The notes below the pieces were generated by a model, which saw only the letters and a list, made by a program, of their open reading frames with translations, was not told the origin of the DNA and did no database searches. The position numbers were made by a program, and so were the translations under genes. A stretch of DNA of 64,000 nucleotides from Olegusella massiliensis (lineage in GTDB: Bacteria; Actinomycetota; Coriobacteriia; Coriobacteriales; Atopobiaceae): positions 434,001 through 498,000 of the forward strand of contig NZ_FLLS01000002.1 in NCBI RefSeq assembly GCF_900078545.1, written 5' to 3'. Below are positions 1-8,394 of the stretch, one piece after another. How positions within the stretch are numbered: the first letter of the stretch is position 1; each line of letters opens with the position of its first letter.

Positions 1-145
1 GGCTATGTTCCACATCAAGATCTTCAGCGGTAAGCTCAGTACTCACGCTTCGTGAAGAACTCATGCTTTCCATACCAAAAGGAGCGGCGTTGCCGTGGGC
101 ATCGTCCGCAAAGAGATCATCAGCATCTGCTTCCCATACTGCCAT
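1..145 (-). CDS. ruvB: Holliday junction helicase RuvB (N-terminal part only)
   Basis: The frame opens with ATG at 143-145, three bases after the ruvA stop, and runs off the left edge of the window, so only the first 48 codons are present. The visible residues are acidic (start MAVWEADADDLFAD) and reach TAEDLDVEHS, which fits the loose N-terminal segment that precedes the conserved core of RuvB. RuvB is the AAA+ motor that drives branch migration together with RuvA. No Walker motif is inside the window, so the call rests on position directly behind ruvC-ruvA and on the short N-terminal match. Confidence 0.8.
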   Translation of the reverse strand, partial: MAVWEADADDLFADDAHGNAAPFGMESMSSSRSVSTELTAEDLDVEHS

Positions 146-148
146 GGT

Positions 149-781
149 CTACACTCCCCTCCCCAAACGCTTGAGGGCATATTCAAGCGCTGCTTCTACC
201 GAAGAGGTGGCACTGTCGCAGCCATCAAGGGCGAGTTCGGCCTCCTGAGGCGTAAAGCCCATGGAAAGCAACGCTTCACTTGCTTCGGTTTTGACATCGC
301 GTATGGCCGAAGGAGACGATAGTTGATTATTTGTTGTTGCAGATTCAAGACCTACCAAGCTACGAAGCTCCGCATCTTTGGCAAAAACATCCTGCAACTC
401 TACAAGTAATCTTTGAGCCTTCTTTTTGCCTACGCCAGGCACCGTAGCTGCACGATTGGCATCCTGAGTTGCAACAACCGTTGCAAGGGTCGCAGGAGTA
501 AAGGTTGAAAGCACTGAAAGAGCGAGTTTGGGGCCCACACCCGAAATCGCCACCAAGCGATCAAAAAGCGAACGCTCCTGGCGATTGGCAAAACCATAGA
601 GCTCCATCGCATCCTCACGTACCACCATGCGTGTCAACAGCGTAACGCCAGCTTCGCCTACCGCAGGAAGTGTGGCGGCAGTATGCGCCGAAATGCCCAG
701 CTCATAGCCGACACCCGCCACATCAAGAATTGCATGCGTTGGCAAAACCTCTATGAGGGTACCCGTGAGCTGAACAATCAT
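149..781 (-). CDS. ruvA: Holliday junction DNA helicase subunit RuvA
   Basis: 210 residues, the usual RuvA length. RuvA binds four-way junctions as a tetramer and loads the RuvB motor. Visible: the N-terminal OB-fold (starts MIVQLTGTL), two helix-hairpin-helix motifs at about residues 75-90 (GVGPK at 81-85) and 110-125 (GVGKK at 116-120), a flexible linker rich in Ser/Asn/Thr, and a C-terminal RuvB-binding helical domain from about residue 165. The start overlaps the end of ruvC by ATGA, indicating translational coupling, and ruvB begins three bases after its stop. Expression should follow the SOS-type promoter in front of ruvC. Confidence 0.97.
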   Translation of the reverse strand: MIVQLTGTLIEVLPTHAILDVAGVGYELGISAHTAATLPAVGEAGVTLLTRMVVREDAMELYGFANRQERSLFDRLVAISGVGPKLALSVLSTFTPATLATVVATQDANRAATVPGVGKKKAQRLLVELQDVFAKDAELRSLVGLESATTNNQLSSPSAIRDVKTEASEALLSMGFTPQEAELALDGCDSATSSVEAALEYALKRLGRGV

Positions 782-1452
782 GAGCGAGCCTTCCTCGATG
801 TGTGTACGCTATCTCGAGTGGAAATACGACTTGTTCTGCTGCTGGGCAGCTGCCCTGCCTGAGCACGAGAAGCGGTTGCCGCCGCAGTAACCTCACGCGC
901 CTCTGCTGCTGCCTGATCTCGACTGGCAATTTCTGCTTCGCGAAGAGCATCAGCTGCTGCCATGCGACGTGTTGCACGCTGGGTACGTACCAACAGGGCA
1001 TGACAAACTGCCGCAGCAAGCGCATCTGCTGCATGGTCGGGATGCGGATCATGATCTAGTGCCAAAATATTGCGCACCATAAAAATAACCTGATACTTGT
1101 CAGCACTTCCTGTGCCTACCACAGCTTGCTTTATCTGCATGGGAGTGTACTCGCCAACTTCAAGTCCTGCTCGAGAACAAGCAACGATTGCTGCTCCTCG
1201 GGCTTGAGCTGTAGCAATAGCAGAACGCTCGTTTTCACCAAAGAAAATCTTCTCAATGGCAAGCTGACTGGGGTGATACTGATTAATCACATCGCTTATC
1301 TCGTTAAATATGCTACCCAGACGATGATCAATGGACTCTGTAGGACGCGTCGTCACACATCCATAGGCTCTCGCGCGACAAGTATTGCCACGAGCCTCAA
1401 TCACACCCCAACCAGTATGGGCAAGACCTGGGTCAATGCCAAGTACAATCAT
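778..1452 (-). CDS. ruvC: Crossover junction endodeoxyribonuclease RuvC
   Basis: 224 residues from the ATG at 1452, which has a GAGGCGG Shine-Dalgarno and begins the family N-terminus MIVLGIDPG. A TTG 12 codons upstream is possible but lacks such a site. RuvC is the resolvase that nicks Holliday junctions. Catalytic residues seen: D7, E67 (LAIEKIFFG), then H140 and D143 in DHAADAL; the third position is His rather than the Asp of E. coli, as known in the Thermus enzyme. The core ends near residue 160 and is followed by about 60 residues of low-complexity Ala/Arg/Ser-rich sequence not needed in other RuvC proteins. First gene of ruvCAB. Confidence 0.96.
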   Translation of the reverse strand: MIVLGIDPGLAHTGWGVIEARGNTCRARAYGCVTTRPTESIDHRLGSIFNEISDVINQYHPSQLAIEKIFFGENERSAIATAQARGAAIVACSRAGLEVGEYTPMQIKQAVVGTGSADKYQVIFMVRNILALDHDPHPDHAADALAAAVCHALLVRTQRATRRMAAADALREAEIASRDQAAAEAREVTAAATASRAQAGQLPSSRTSRISTRDSVHTSRKARS

Positions 1453-1491
1453 GTTTTGTACCGCCTCTTTGCTCGCCTGCCCACACAAATA

Positions 1492-1505
1492 AGAACACTC
1501 GTTCT
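1492..1505 (-). promoter_or_regulatory. LexA/SOS box upstream of ruvC
   Basis: The palindrome AGAAC-ACTC-GTTCT contains GAAC-N4-GTTC, the core of the SOS box used by LexA in Gram-positive bacteria including Actinobacteria. It lies immediately downstream of the predicted -10 of the ruvC promoter, where bound LexA would block transcription start. Seen directly in sequence; the regulator is inferred. Confidence 0.85.
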
Positions 1506-1533
1506 ATCATATCCCAAATGAGGACATACGCAA
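1506..1533 (-). promoter_or_regulatory. Sigma70-type promoter of ruvCAB
   Basis: Reading leftward: -35 TTGCGT (1528-1533), a 16-base spacer, -10 TATGAT (1506-1511), with the SOS box directly after it and the ruvC ATG about 54 bases beyond the -10. Good match to the housekeeping consensus. Confidence 0.7.
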
Positions 1534-1650
1534 GACCGAGTCATTCTCACCGAGCTAGCAAGTACGCCTTGCCCCTTAGGTGCATCTGAACATGCGTGCA
1601 GCCAAACCAAACTGAGCAATAACGCAACTTAAAGGTTGGCTGGTGGACCT

Positions 1651-3723
1651 TTAGTTTTCGGAAAAGGGGCTAAAACCGTTTCCTGCAAAGCCGCCAAAAC
1701 CCATATGGCCCTCAGCATCGGCAACAATATGTCCATCGGCGTTGTCGGGATTTACCAAGCCAAAGCCTTTCATGTAATCCATGAGATTGGCCATATTCTG
1801 CCGACTATTTTCAGGCTTTTTTGAAATATCGAGCGATCCAAAACTGAAATCAGCGTTTTGCTCTGCTTGTTTTTCTGGGTCAAATACCGAAATCTGTGCA
1901 CCATTCAGCAAATCTGAGAGTGCATCTACAAAGGGATTGTTTGCCTCGACATCCTGCAGACCCGCCTCAAACGAAGCAAGCAACTCCTGTGCCAAAACAG
2001 AGAGCTCTTTGCTACCCGGCAATAGCTTTTTACGATCTGTCCTATCGTACCAAGCCAGGTCAAAGGGTCTTCGAGCATCTGTAAGACTACGTGTACTCGC
2101 GCGCAACACCACTCCTGCATTGCTTCTTGCCAAAGCATGCGCATGAAAAGCAGCCACTGCCGCTTCGATGAGCGCAGACATCCCTTGTGAGCGCTGAATA
2201 TCAGACGGGGTACGTTCCCACTCGATATACATGCTTAAGATTAAATCAAGCTGCCGCACTTGATCCTCAAAATCAATGGGTACATCGTTGAATATATCGC
2301 TCTCAAGCAGTTCAGGTAGATCACAACGAGCAAGCGATACATCTGAGAAGACCGGTGAGCTTGCATTGCGTGTGCGCGCCATCTCTAGCACGTCTGTGCG
2401 ATAAAGATCACCCAAAGGAAGGATATCTGCCGCAGCGCTCAAACCATCTGCCTCAAGGGCAAGCCACGTTTTATCACAAGAAGACAACAGGAGAGCATGA
2501 AGCTGACGCGCAAGCTGACGAGCTTCTGCGGCAATCACATCGCGCTCGGCAGCAAGGGCACCAAGACGCTCGTCAACTCCTGCAGAATCCTGCAGCGAAA
2601 CCGCGCTTGCTTGGACAAGACGAGGATTACGCTCATGCAGATTGATATGCAAATTTGCGGCGAGTTGGCGCATAGCCAGTACTCTTTGTGCGGCCGAACG
2701 CGGACGAGCGAGCGATTCTCCCCTGCCACCACTACGCAAGGCAGGCGTGCCTTCCAACGGTGTCGCCAACAGAGCATGCACGTGCATGGGACCCAACGCA
2801 TCGCTCGCAAGGGTAGCCAAAACGGCAGAGCTCAGCGTGCCATCAAGAGTAAGCACCACATCTTGCATACCTTGAGCTACGACAAAATCTTTCAAAGTAA
2901 GCGAAAGCGCCTGCCAACAAAAAGCGCTTCGGTCATAGGGAACAGGCTTGGGAACATCTTGCTTGGGACCTTCAGACTGTGGACCAATCTCAGCTACTAA
3001 CAGCGCTTCTTCAAATGAAGGAGCTATTGCCACCGCTTGGCCATCAGGAGCTAATACAAAACTACCACCCGTACAAACGGCATCATCTGAGCCACCAAGC
3101 GAACCTAATGCGATAAGCCAAGATTTCGTATCTCGCACATCTTGGGTATAGCGATTGTCAGGCAATCCTGCTGCCAACACCGAATTGCTATCATTCGCCG
3201 CATATGTCTGAGAGGAAAAATAGATAATAGCGTTGATGTCATAATCCAAGCTTGCCAACTCATCGAGCTTGTCAGGAGTCATTACCAGTGCAAATTTGAT
3301 ACCTTCCATATCAAAGGTAGGAATACTGGTTTCACCACTCAAAAGCTCTACGCCATTGGCCATAGCTGCCATGACATCACCGCCCATAGAGCGTGTCAAA
3401 TTTGTCAGGCGCAGAGGCATGACCTCGCCATTTGCAATTAAGAAGATCTCTTCTACAGACTCATAAGCCGAAAGCGATGCCAAAGGCAAGAGGCAGGGGC
3501 AGGCTAGCTTATCGACAAGACTTGACAACATATCTGACAAATCGATAAGCAGACCCTCTTGGTCTACGTAGGGTACAGGACACATACCCACAAGCGTAGA
3601 CAAGGGGAAGATGAGCAGTTCTACACCCTGTCGGGCGGCCTGTTCGCTATATGCAATAATGCGCTCGCCCGTGCGAGAGAAATCTCCCGCACGGGCGCTA
3701 AGTTGCGCGATACCAATCTTCAC
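1651..3723 (-). CDS. Degenerate glutamine-dependent NAD synthetase-like protein
   Basis: 690 residues from GTG at 3723 (AGGTG six bases upstream); another GTG at 3732 is possible. The protein has the two-domain plan of glutamine-dependent NAD synthetase: an N-terminal nitrilase-like amidase region (starts VKIGIAQLSARAGDF) and a C-terminal NadE-like region from about residue 270. Key residues are missing. The nitrilase Glu (FPE in active enzymes) is FPL, the ICED cysteine region reads VMTPD, and the ATP PP-loop SGGxDS is replaced by LDGTLSS. Other NadE landmarks survive in weakened form, for example PLGDLYRTDVLEMAR and a late VPIDFEDQVRQLD segment. The tail is rich in Gly, Phe and Asn. About 20 bases behind desulfoferrodoxin and probably co-transcribed. 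Probably a non-catalytic or repurposed paralogue; function unknown. Confidence 0.75.
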   Translation of the reverse strand: MKIGIAQLSARAGDFSRTGERIIAYSEQAARQGVELLIFPLSTLVGMCPVPYVDQEGLLIDLSDMLSSLVDKLACPCLLPLASLSAYESVEEIFLIANGEVMPLRLTNLTRSMGGDVMAAMANGVELLSGETSIPTFDMEGIKFALVMTPDKLDELASLDYDINAIIYFSSQTYAANDSNSVLAAGLPDNRYTQDVRDTKSWLIALGSLGGSDDAVCTGGSFVLAPDGQAVAIAPSFEEALLVAEIGPQSEGPKQDVPKPVPYDRSAFCWQALSLTLKDFVVAQGMQDVVLTLDGTLSSAVLATLASDALGPMHVHALLATPLEGTPALRSGGRGESLARPRSAAQRVLAMRQLAANLHINLHERNPRLVQASAVSLQDSAGVDERLGALAAERDVIAAEARQLARQLHALLLSSCDKTWLALEADGLSAAADILPLGDLYRTDVLEMARTRNASSPVFSDVSLARCDLPELLESDIFNDVPIDFEDQVRQLDLILSMYIEWERTPSDIQRSQGMSALIEAAVAAFHAHALARSNAGVVLRASTRSLTDARRPFDLAWYDRTDRKKLLPGSKELSVLAQELLASFEAGLQDVEANNPFVDALSDLLNGAQISVFDPEKQAEQNADFSFGSLDISKKPENSRQNMANLMDYMKGFGLVNPDNADGHIVADAEGHMGFGGFAGNGFSPFSEN

Positions 3724-3742
3724 GCGTAACACCTAACTGAGC

Positions 3743-4135
3743 TTAGAGCTCAACTTCAGCTTTCCACAGACCATGAAGGTTGCAATAAGCATAAACGGTA
3801 GCACCCTTAGCGCAGCACTTGCCAAACTGAGCCTCAGGCTTGTCACCAGGCTTGAGATAGCGCACAAAGAGTTTATCCTCAGCAGCAAGGGCAATCCACT
3901 CGATGTAATGCTCCTCAAGGGAAGGATGCTCAACAGCACCAACCTTTACAAGGATATGCTTGCCATCTTCGGCCTCAACAACCACAGGAACGTGCTTCTC
4001 AGCAGCAGCGTCAACAGAACCAGCTACAAGGCTCTCCATGGGCTCGCCACAGCAAGAAGGATCACAGCCGCCCTTCTTGAGCAAAGCAACCATAGTGCCA
4101 CAGGTATTGCAGCGATAGAAAGTAGGCTCGGCCAT
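3743..4135 (-). CDS. dfx: Desulfoferrodoxin (class II superoxide reductase)
   Basis: 130 residues from the ATG at 4135, preceded by AGGAGAGAGG. The enzyme reduces superoxide to hydrogen peroxide in the cytoplasm of anaerobes without releasing oxygen. The N-terminal rubredoxin-like iron centre is complete (C9, C12, C28, C29, spacing CX2C-X15-CC). The catalytic centre II ligands are visible as conserved histidines (KHVPVV, KHILV, EHP, EEHYIEWI) and the C-terminal YAYCNLHGLW containing the Cys and last His. Length matches the two-iron type. The NadE-like gene follows closely, suggesting a two-gene operon. Confidence 0.96.
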   Translation of the reverse strand: MAEPTFYRCNTCGTMVALLKKGGCDPSCCGEPMESLVAGSVDAAAEKHVPVVVEAEDGKHILVKVGAVEHPSLEEHYIEWIALAAEDKLFVRYLKPGDKPEAQFGKCCAKGATVYAYCNLHGLWKAEVEL

Positions 4136-4333
4136 AACTTTTCCTCTCTCCTTACGACGCCTCATCGCGTCGTATATCCATTGTGGCACATCCCCAATAA
4201 ATAACACAGACATTCGCAAATTAACGCAAGTCCAACGGGTTACACACGTCCAACAACATGCGACGCTTTGATATGCACCGCACAAGAGGGGCGTGCAGGT
4301 TTACTTCGATACGGTACGTAGTGCACGGCGCTC

Positions 4334-7300
4334 CTAGGCAAAAACAATGCTTCCTTCGGGATCAACGAGATCCTTGAGCTCTGCCATCAGCATCATGCTG
4401 CGCGCATCCACCGTTGTAGGCAACTCCATGCGCAACGTATTGCCTGAACTTTCCTGGACAAGCAACTCCACGCGATCAAGGCCCGCATAGCGCGACAGAA
4501 TGTCATGCAATCTCTGCATACGGTCGTAACTCAGAACACTCGGTGTCATGTGCAGCTCAATGACCTTGGGGCGGTTTGATGACGTGGTGAGCTCTAGTCC
4601 CTCAATAGAACTGCAGATAATTTGATCACCACGATCTGAGCGCTCAAGCTTACCCGAGATTTTGACAAAGATATCGTTTGCGGAGCTACCCATCTCAGCA
4701 TCAACTTCACCTGCAAGGATGGCAGCCGATTTCTTATACAGCTTGGGGAAGACGACCAACGTAATTTCGCCTTCCATATCTTCTAAGGTCACAATCGCCA
4801 TGGGATCACCGTTTTTGGTGGTCTTCTTTTGCACAGAGGTCACCATACCGGCAAGGCGAATTTGCTTATCCTCTGCCACTTTGTGACGCTCAATCATGCC
4901 ACCTGTCATGGGATCAGGTACTTCTTCGGTCTCATTGAGCTCGCCGATGGTGTAGTCGCGTACTTTGGAGAGTGCATACTCATACGGACGCAGGGGATGA
5001 TCCGAAACATAAAGCCCTAGCACTTCATGCTCGTTATGAAGCTTGTCGCTACGTTCCCACTCCACCCCATCGGGTTGGGGTGCTTCATCGACAAAACCAG
5101 AGTCTTCTACATCGCCAAACATATCAAAAAGACTGCTCTGACCTGCAGCTCGATCCTTTTGACGACGCGCGGCAACATCAAGGATATTTTCTGGATTGTT
5201 TTTGTCGACCATAATCATCAACTGACGACGCGGATATCCCGTAGAGTCAAAGGCACCGCTTTTGATAAGCGCTTCAACAACACGACGATTTGCCGAGGAA
5301 CCATCAACACGGTCAACAAAATCGTTGAGATGCTTGAAAGGTCCACCCTTCTCACGCTCGGCCATGATAAGCTCAGCTACACCTTCGCCAACGCCGCGGA
5401 TACCGGCAAAGCCAAAGCGAACACCTGCAGGAGTTGCCGTAAAGTCACGACCTGATTCATTGATATCAGGCGGCAAAATCTGAATACCCTCGTGGCGACA
5501 GGCGGTAACGTAGTGGACAATCTTGTCTGTCTTGCCCATGTAGCTGGTGAGCACCGATGCCATAAATTCACGCGGGAAATATGCTTTGAGCCAAGCTGTC
5601 TGCATAACAAGAATGGCATAGCCTGCAGAGTGAGATTTATTGAACGCATAGGAAGCAAATTCAAGAACGTCGTCCCAAATACGCTGAGCGGTCGCACGCT
5701 CGTAACCATTTTCGACGGCGCCGTTCATCCAATGGTCGTAGGTAGTCTCATCTTTACCATTATCCCAATGGAATTCGGTACTGGTGAGCAACTTAATTTT
5801 CTTTTTTGCCACAGGTTTGCGGATGCGGGAGTCAGACTCACCAGCGGAAAAGCCCGACATCTTGACCGAAATCTGCATGACCTGTTCTTGATACACGATT
5901 GTGCCGTAAGTCTCGTCCAAAATTTCCGAAAGACGATCGTCATAAAAGACGATGGGCTCGCGTCCATTCATGCGGTTGATATAGCTGGTAACCATACCAG
6001 CACCTAAGGGACCCGGACGATACAGGGCAATCAATGCAACAATTTGCTTGTATTCTTTGGGCTGCATATTTTTAATGGTGGCTGTCATACCTGCAGACTC
6101 TACTTGGAACACTCCCGCTGTGGCACCCGAGCCTAGCAACTCATAGATCTTGGGGTCGGTAAAAGGAATCTTGTCCACATCAATATCCACGCAGGTAGCA
6201 CCAGGCTTAATGCATCCACGCACAAGTTCGGGCATACGTTCGATATCAGAGGCATGAGGGTAGCTCGCGCGAATATTCGCGAGGGTTTTTGAAATAACGG
6301 TCAAGGTACGCAGACCCAAAAAGTCCATCTTGAGCAGACCCATATCGGCAACCGAGTGACCCTCGTACTGGGTAATCTCAACGCCACCTTTGGTATCAAG
6401 TTTGGTCGGCACATGATCGTTAACGGGTGTCGGTGCAATCAAAACAGCACACGCATGCACCCCTTCACCTCGGGTGAGACCCTCAATAGAAAGCGCTGCA
6501 TCAATAATGCGATGCGCGTCGGCATCCTTCTCGTACGCCTCGGAAAAGTCGGGTGAAAACTGATCTGGTTTATTTTCATTTTTTTCAAGCGCATTTTGCA
6601 AGGCAAGCTTAGGGTCGTTGGAAAGCATCTTGGACAGGCGCTGACCCTGCCACACAGGAAATCCCAGCACACGCGCAGCATCGTTGATTGCTTGCTTGGC
6701 CTTGATGGTTGAGTAGGTAATAACGTGGCAGACACGCTCGGATCCATAAAGTTCTCGGACGTGCTGAATGACTTCTAGGCGCCGCTCATCGTCGAAGTCC
6801 ATATCAATATCGGGCATTTCGGAGCGCTGAGGTGACAAAAATCTCTCGAACATCAGGCCATTTTCTAGGGGATCAAAAGCGGTGATGTTCATTGCATATG
6901 CAACAATAGCGCCAGCTGCACTGCCTCGACCAGGGCCTACACCAATACCATTGGTTTTGGCCCACATGACATATTCCTGCACAATAAGAAAGTAGTCAGC
7001 AAAACCCTTATCACAAATGATTTTGTACTCGTACTCAAAACGCTCTTGAATATTGATGCCATTAATCTCACGGGTACGCCAGTCGGGTCCATAGTGTTGC
7101 TCAAGACCTTTTTCGCATTCGGCGTGGAAACGTTCCTCAGAAGTCTCCCCCTCTGCCAAACCAGGAAACTTAGGCAAGTACATACTTGACCAGTCAAGTT
7201 CAAACTGACACTTTTCCGCAATCTCAAGCGTCGTATCACAGGCTTCAGGAATCCACGAGAAGAGAGCGCGCATCTCTTCTTCGCTCTTCATGTAAAACTC

Positions 7301-8227
7301 GCTACCTTCCATATGTAGACGACCAGAATCATCGATATGACTAGCGGTACCGATGCAGCTCATAATGTCTTGAGTCGGCGCATCCTCGCGGGTAAGGTAA
7401 TGGAAGTCGTTGGTAGCAACCACCTTGATGCCGAGCTTTTGTGCCAGCGCAACGAGACGCTCATCAAGCGTACGGTCGGTCCATCCACCACGGAAATTGA
7501 GACCGTGGTCTTGAATCTCAATATAGAAGTCATCGCCAAAAATGCGTTGATATTCGCGAGCCCATCGCTCTGCTTCATCAATATTTCCATCGATAATATT
7601 TTGGGGAATGATGCCTTGTACGCAGGCAGACTGGCAGATGATGCCTTCGTGATATTTTTTGAGCATACCCAAGGTAGTACGAGGCTTGTAATACATCATC
7701 TCATTGGCAGCTTGGGACATCATCTTCATCAGATTGACGTAGCCCGTCTCGTTTTTTGCAAGTAAAATAAGGTGATAGCGCTTTTGATTGGGTTTGTGCT
7801 CAATTTGGTCGTCCGTGATGAAGTAAGCCTCGCAACCAAAGATAGGCTTGACCACAGGCGTAGGACGATTTGCTTCAACAGCGCTCAGGTCGCCACCTGT
7901 GGACTCCCAGATAGCAACATCGCTTTCCCATTGCGCATGCACACGATCGTGAGGTGCCGCATCCCCTGCATCGGGCTCAGGTTCGTCAAGCTTCCAAGAT
8001 TTTTTGAAACACTCAACATCGTGTTTCCATTGCTTCATGTCCGCCGCAGCATCGTTGTACCTGCGGCATTCGAGGTCAAGGTTGGGCACGCCAAACATAT
8101 ACCCGTGATCGGTCAGAGACACGGCAGGCATCCCAAGGTCAACGGCACGCTTAACCATATCAGGTATGCGCGTGGCTCCATCAAGTACCGAAAAGTCAGA
8201 GTGGCTATGTAAGTGTACAAAGGCCAT
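4334..8227 (-). CDS. dnaE: DNA polymerase III alpha subunit DnaE
   Basis: 1297 residues from the ATG at 8227 (GGGAGAG upstream); a TTG 11 codons earlier is less likely because the family begins at MAFVHLHSHSD. This is the replicative polymerase catalytic subunit. Order: PHP domain (HLHSHSDFSVLDG, residues about 5-17), palm with PDIDMDFDDERR at about 472-483 carrying the two catalytic aspartates, the third Asp in LLKMDFLGL, fingers, HhH region and a C-terminal OB-fold and tau-binding region. It is longer than typical DnaE1, mainly from about 60 extra acidic residues inserted in the PHP domain (about 60-124) and a shorter insert after KKKIKLL. Gene stands alone, leftward, with addA behind it at the other side of a 167-base gap. 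Confidence 0.97.
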   Translation of the reverse strand: MAFVHLHSHSDFSVLDGATRIPDMVKRAVDLGMPAVSLTDHGYMFGVPNLDLECRRYNDAAADMKQWKHDVECFKKSWKLDEPEPDAGDAAPHDRVHAQWESDVAIWESTGGDLSAVEANRPTPVVKPIFGCEAYFITDDQIEHKPNQKRYHLILLAKNETGYVNLMKMMSQAANEMMYYKPRTTLGMLKKYHEGIICQSACVQGIIPQNIIDGNIDEAERWAREYQRIFGDDFYIEIQDHGLNFRGGWTDRTLDERLVALAQKLGIKVVATNDFHYLTREDAPTQDIMSCIGTASHIDDSGRLHMEGSEFYMKSEEEMRALFSWIPEACDTTLEIAEKCQFELDWSSMYLPKFPGLAEGETSEERFHAECEKGLEQHYGPDWRTREINGINIQERFEYEYKIICDKGFADYFLIVQEYVMWAKTNGIGVGPGRGSAAGAIVAYAMNITAFDPLENGLMFERFLSPQRSEMPDIDMDFDDERRLEVIQHVRELYGSERVCHVITYSTIKAKQAINDAARVLGFPVWQGQRLSKMLSNDPKLALQNALEKNENKPDQFSPDFSEAYEKDADAHRIIDAALSIEGLTRGEGVHACAVLIAPTPVNDHVPTKLDTKGGVEITQYEGHSVADMGLLKMDFLGLRTLTVISKTLANIRASYPHASDIERMPELVRGCIKPGATCVDIDVDKIPFTDPKIYELLGSGATAGVFQVESAGMTATIKNMQPKEYKQIVALIALYRPGPLGAGMVTSYINRMNGREPIVFYDDRLSEILDETYGTIVYQEQVMQISVKMSGFSAGESDSRIRKPVAKKKIKLLTSTEFHWDNGKDETTYDHWMNGAVENGYERATAQRIWDDVLEFASYAFNKSHSAGYAILVMQTAWLKAYFPREFMASVLTSYMGKTDKIVHYVTACRHEGIQILPPDINESGRDFTATPAGVRFGFAGIRGVGEGVAELIMAEREKGGPFKHLNDFVDRVDGSSANRRVVEALIKSGAFDSTGYPRRQLMIMVDKNNPENILDVAARRQKDRAAGQSSLFDMFGDVEDSGFVDEAPQPDGVEWERSDKLHNEHEVLGLYVSDHPLRPYEYALSKVRDYTIGELNETEEVPDPMTGGMIERHKVAEDKQIRLAGMVTSVQKKTTKNGDPMAIVTLEDMEGEITLVVFPKLYKKSAAILAGEVDAEMGSSANDIFVKISGKLERSDRGDQIICSSIEGLELTTSSNRPKVIELHMTPSVLSYDRMQRLHDILSRYAGLDRVELLVQESSGNTLRMELPTTVDARSMMLMAELKDLVDPEGSIVFA

Positions 8228-8394
8228 ACGTGTACTCTCCCTTGTGCGCGGAATGGACAAGGCGCACTAAAAAACTCCGCGCGCCTACGCATGCCACAAG
8301 ACACCTGTCCTATCCGCATCTCTTGCTGTCTTTGTTTTCTGCTATCAATTCTAACGTAGCAAACGGACATCACTGAGAGCTAACAATCTCTTCT

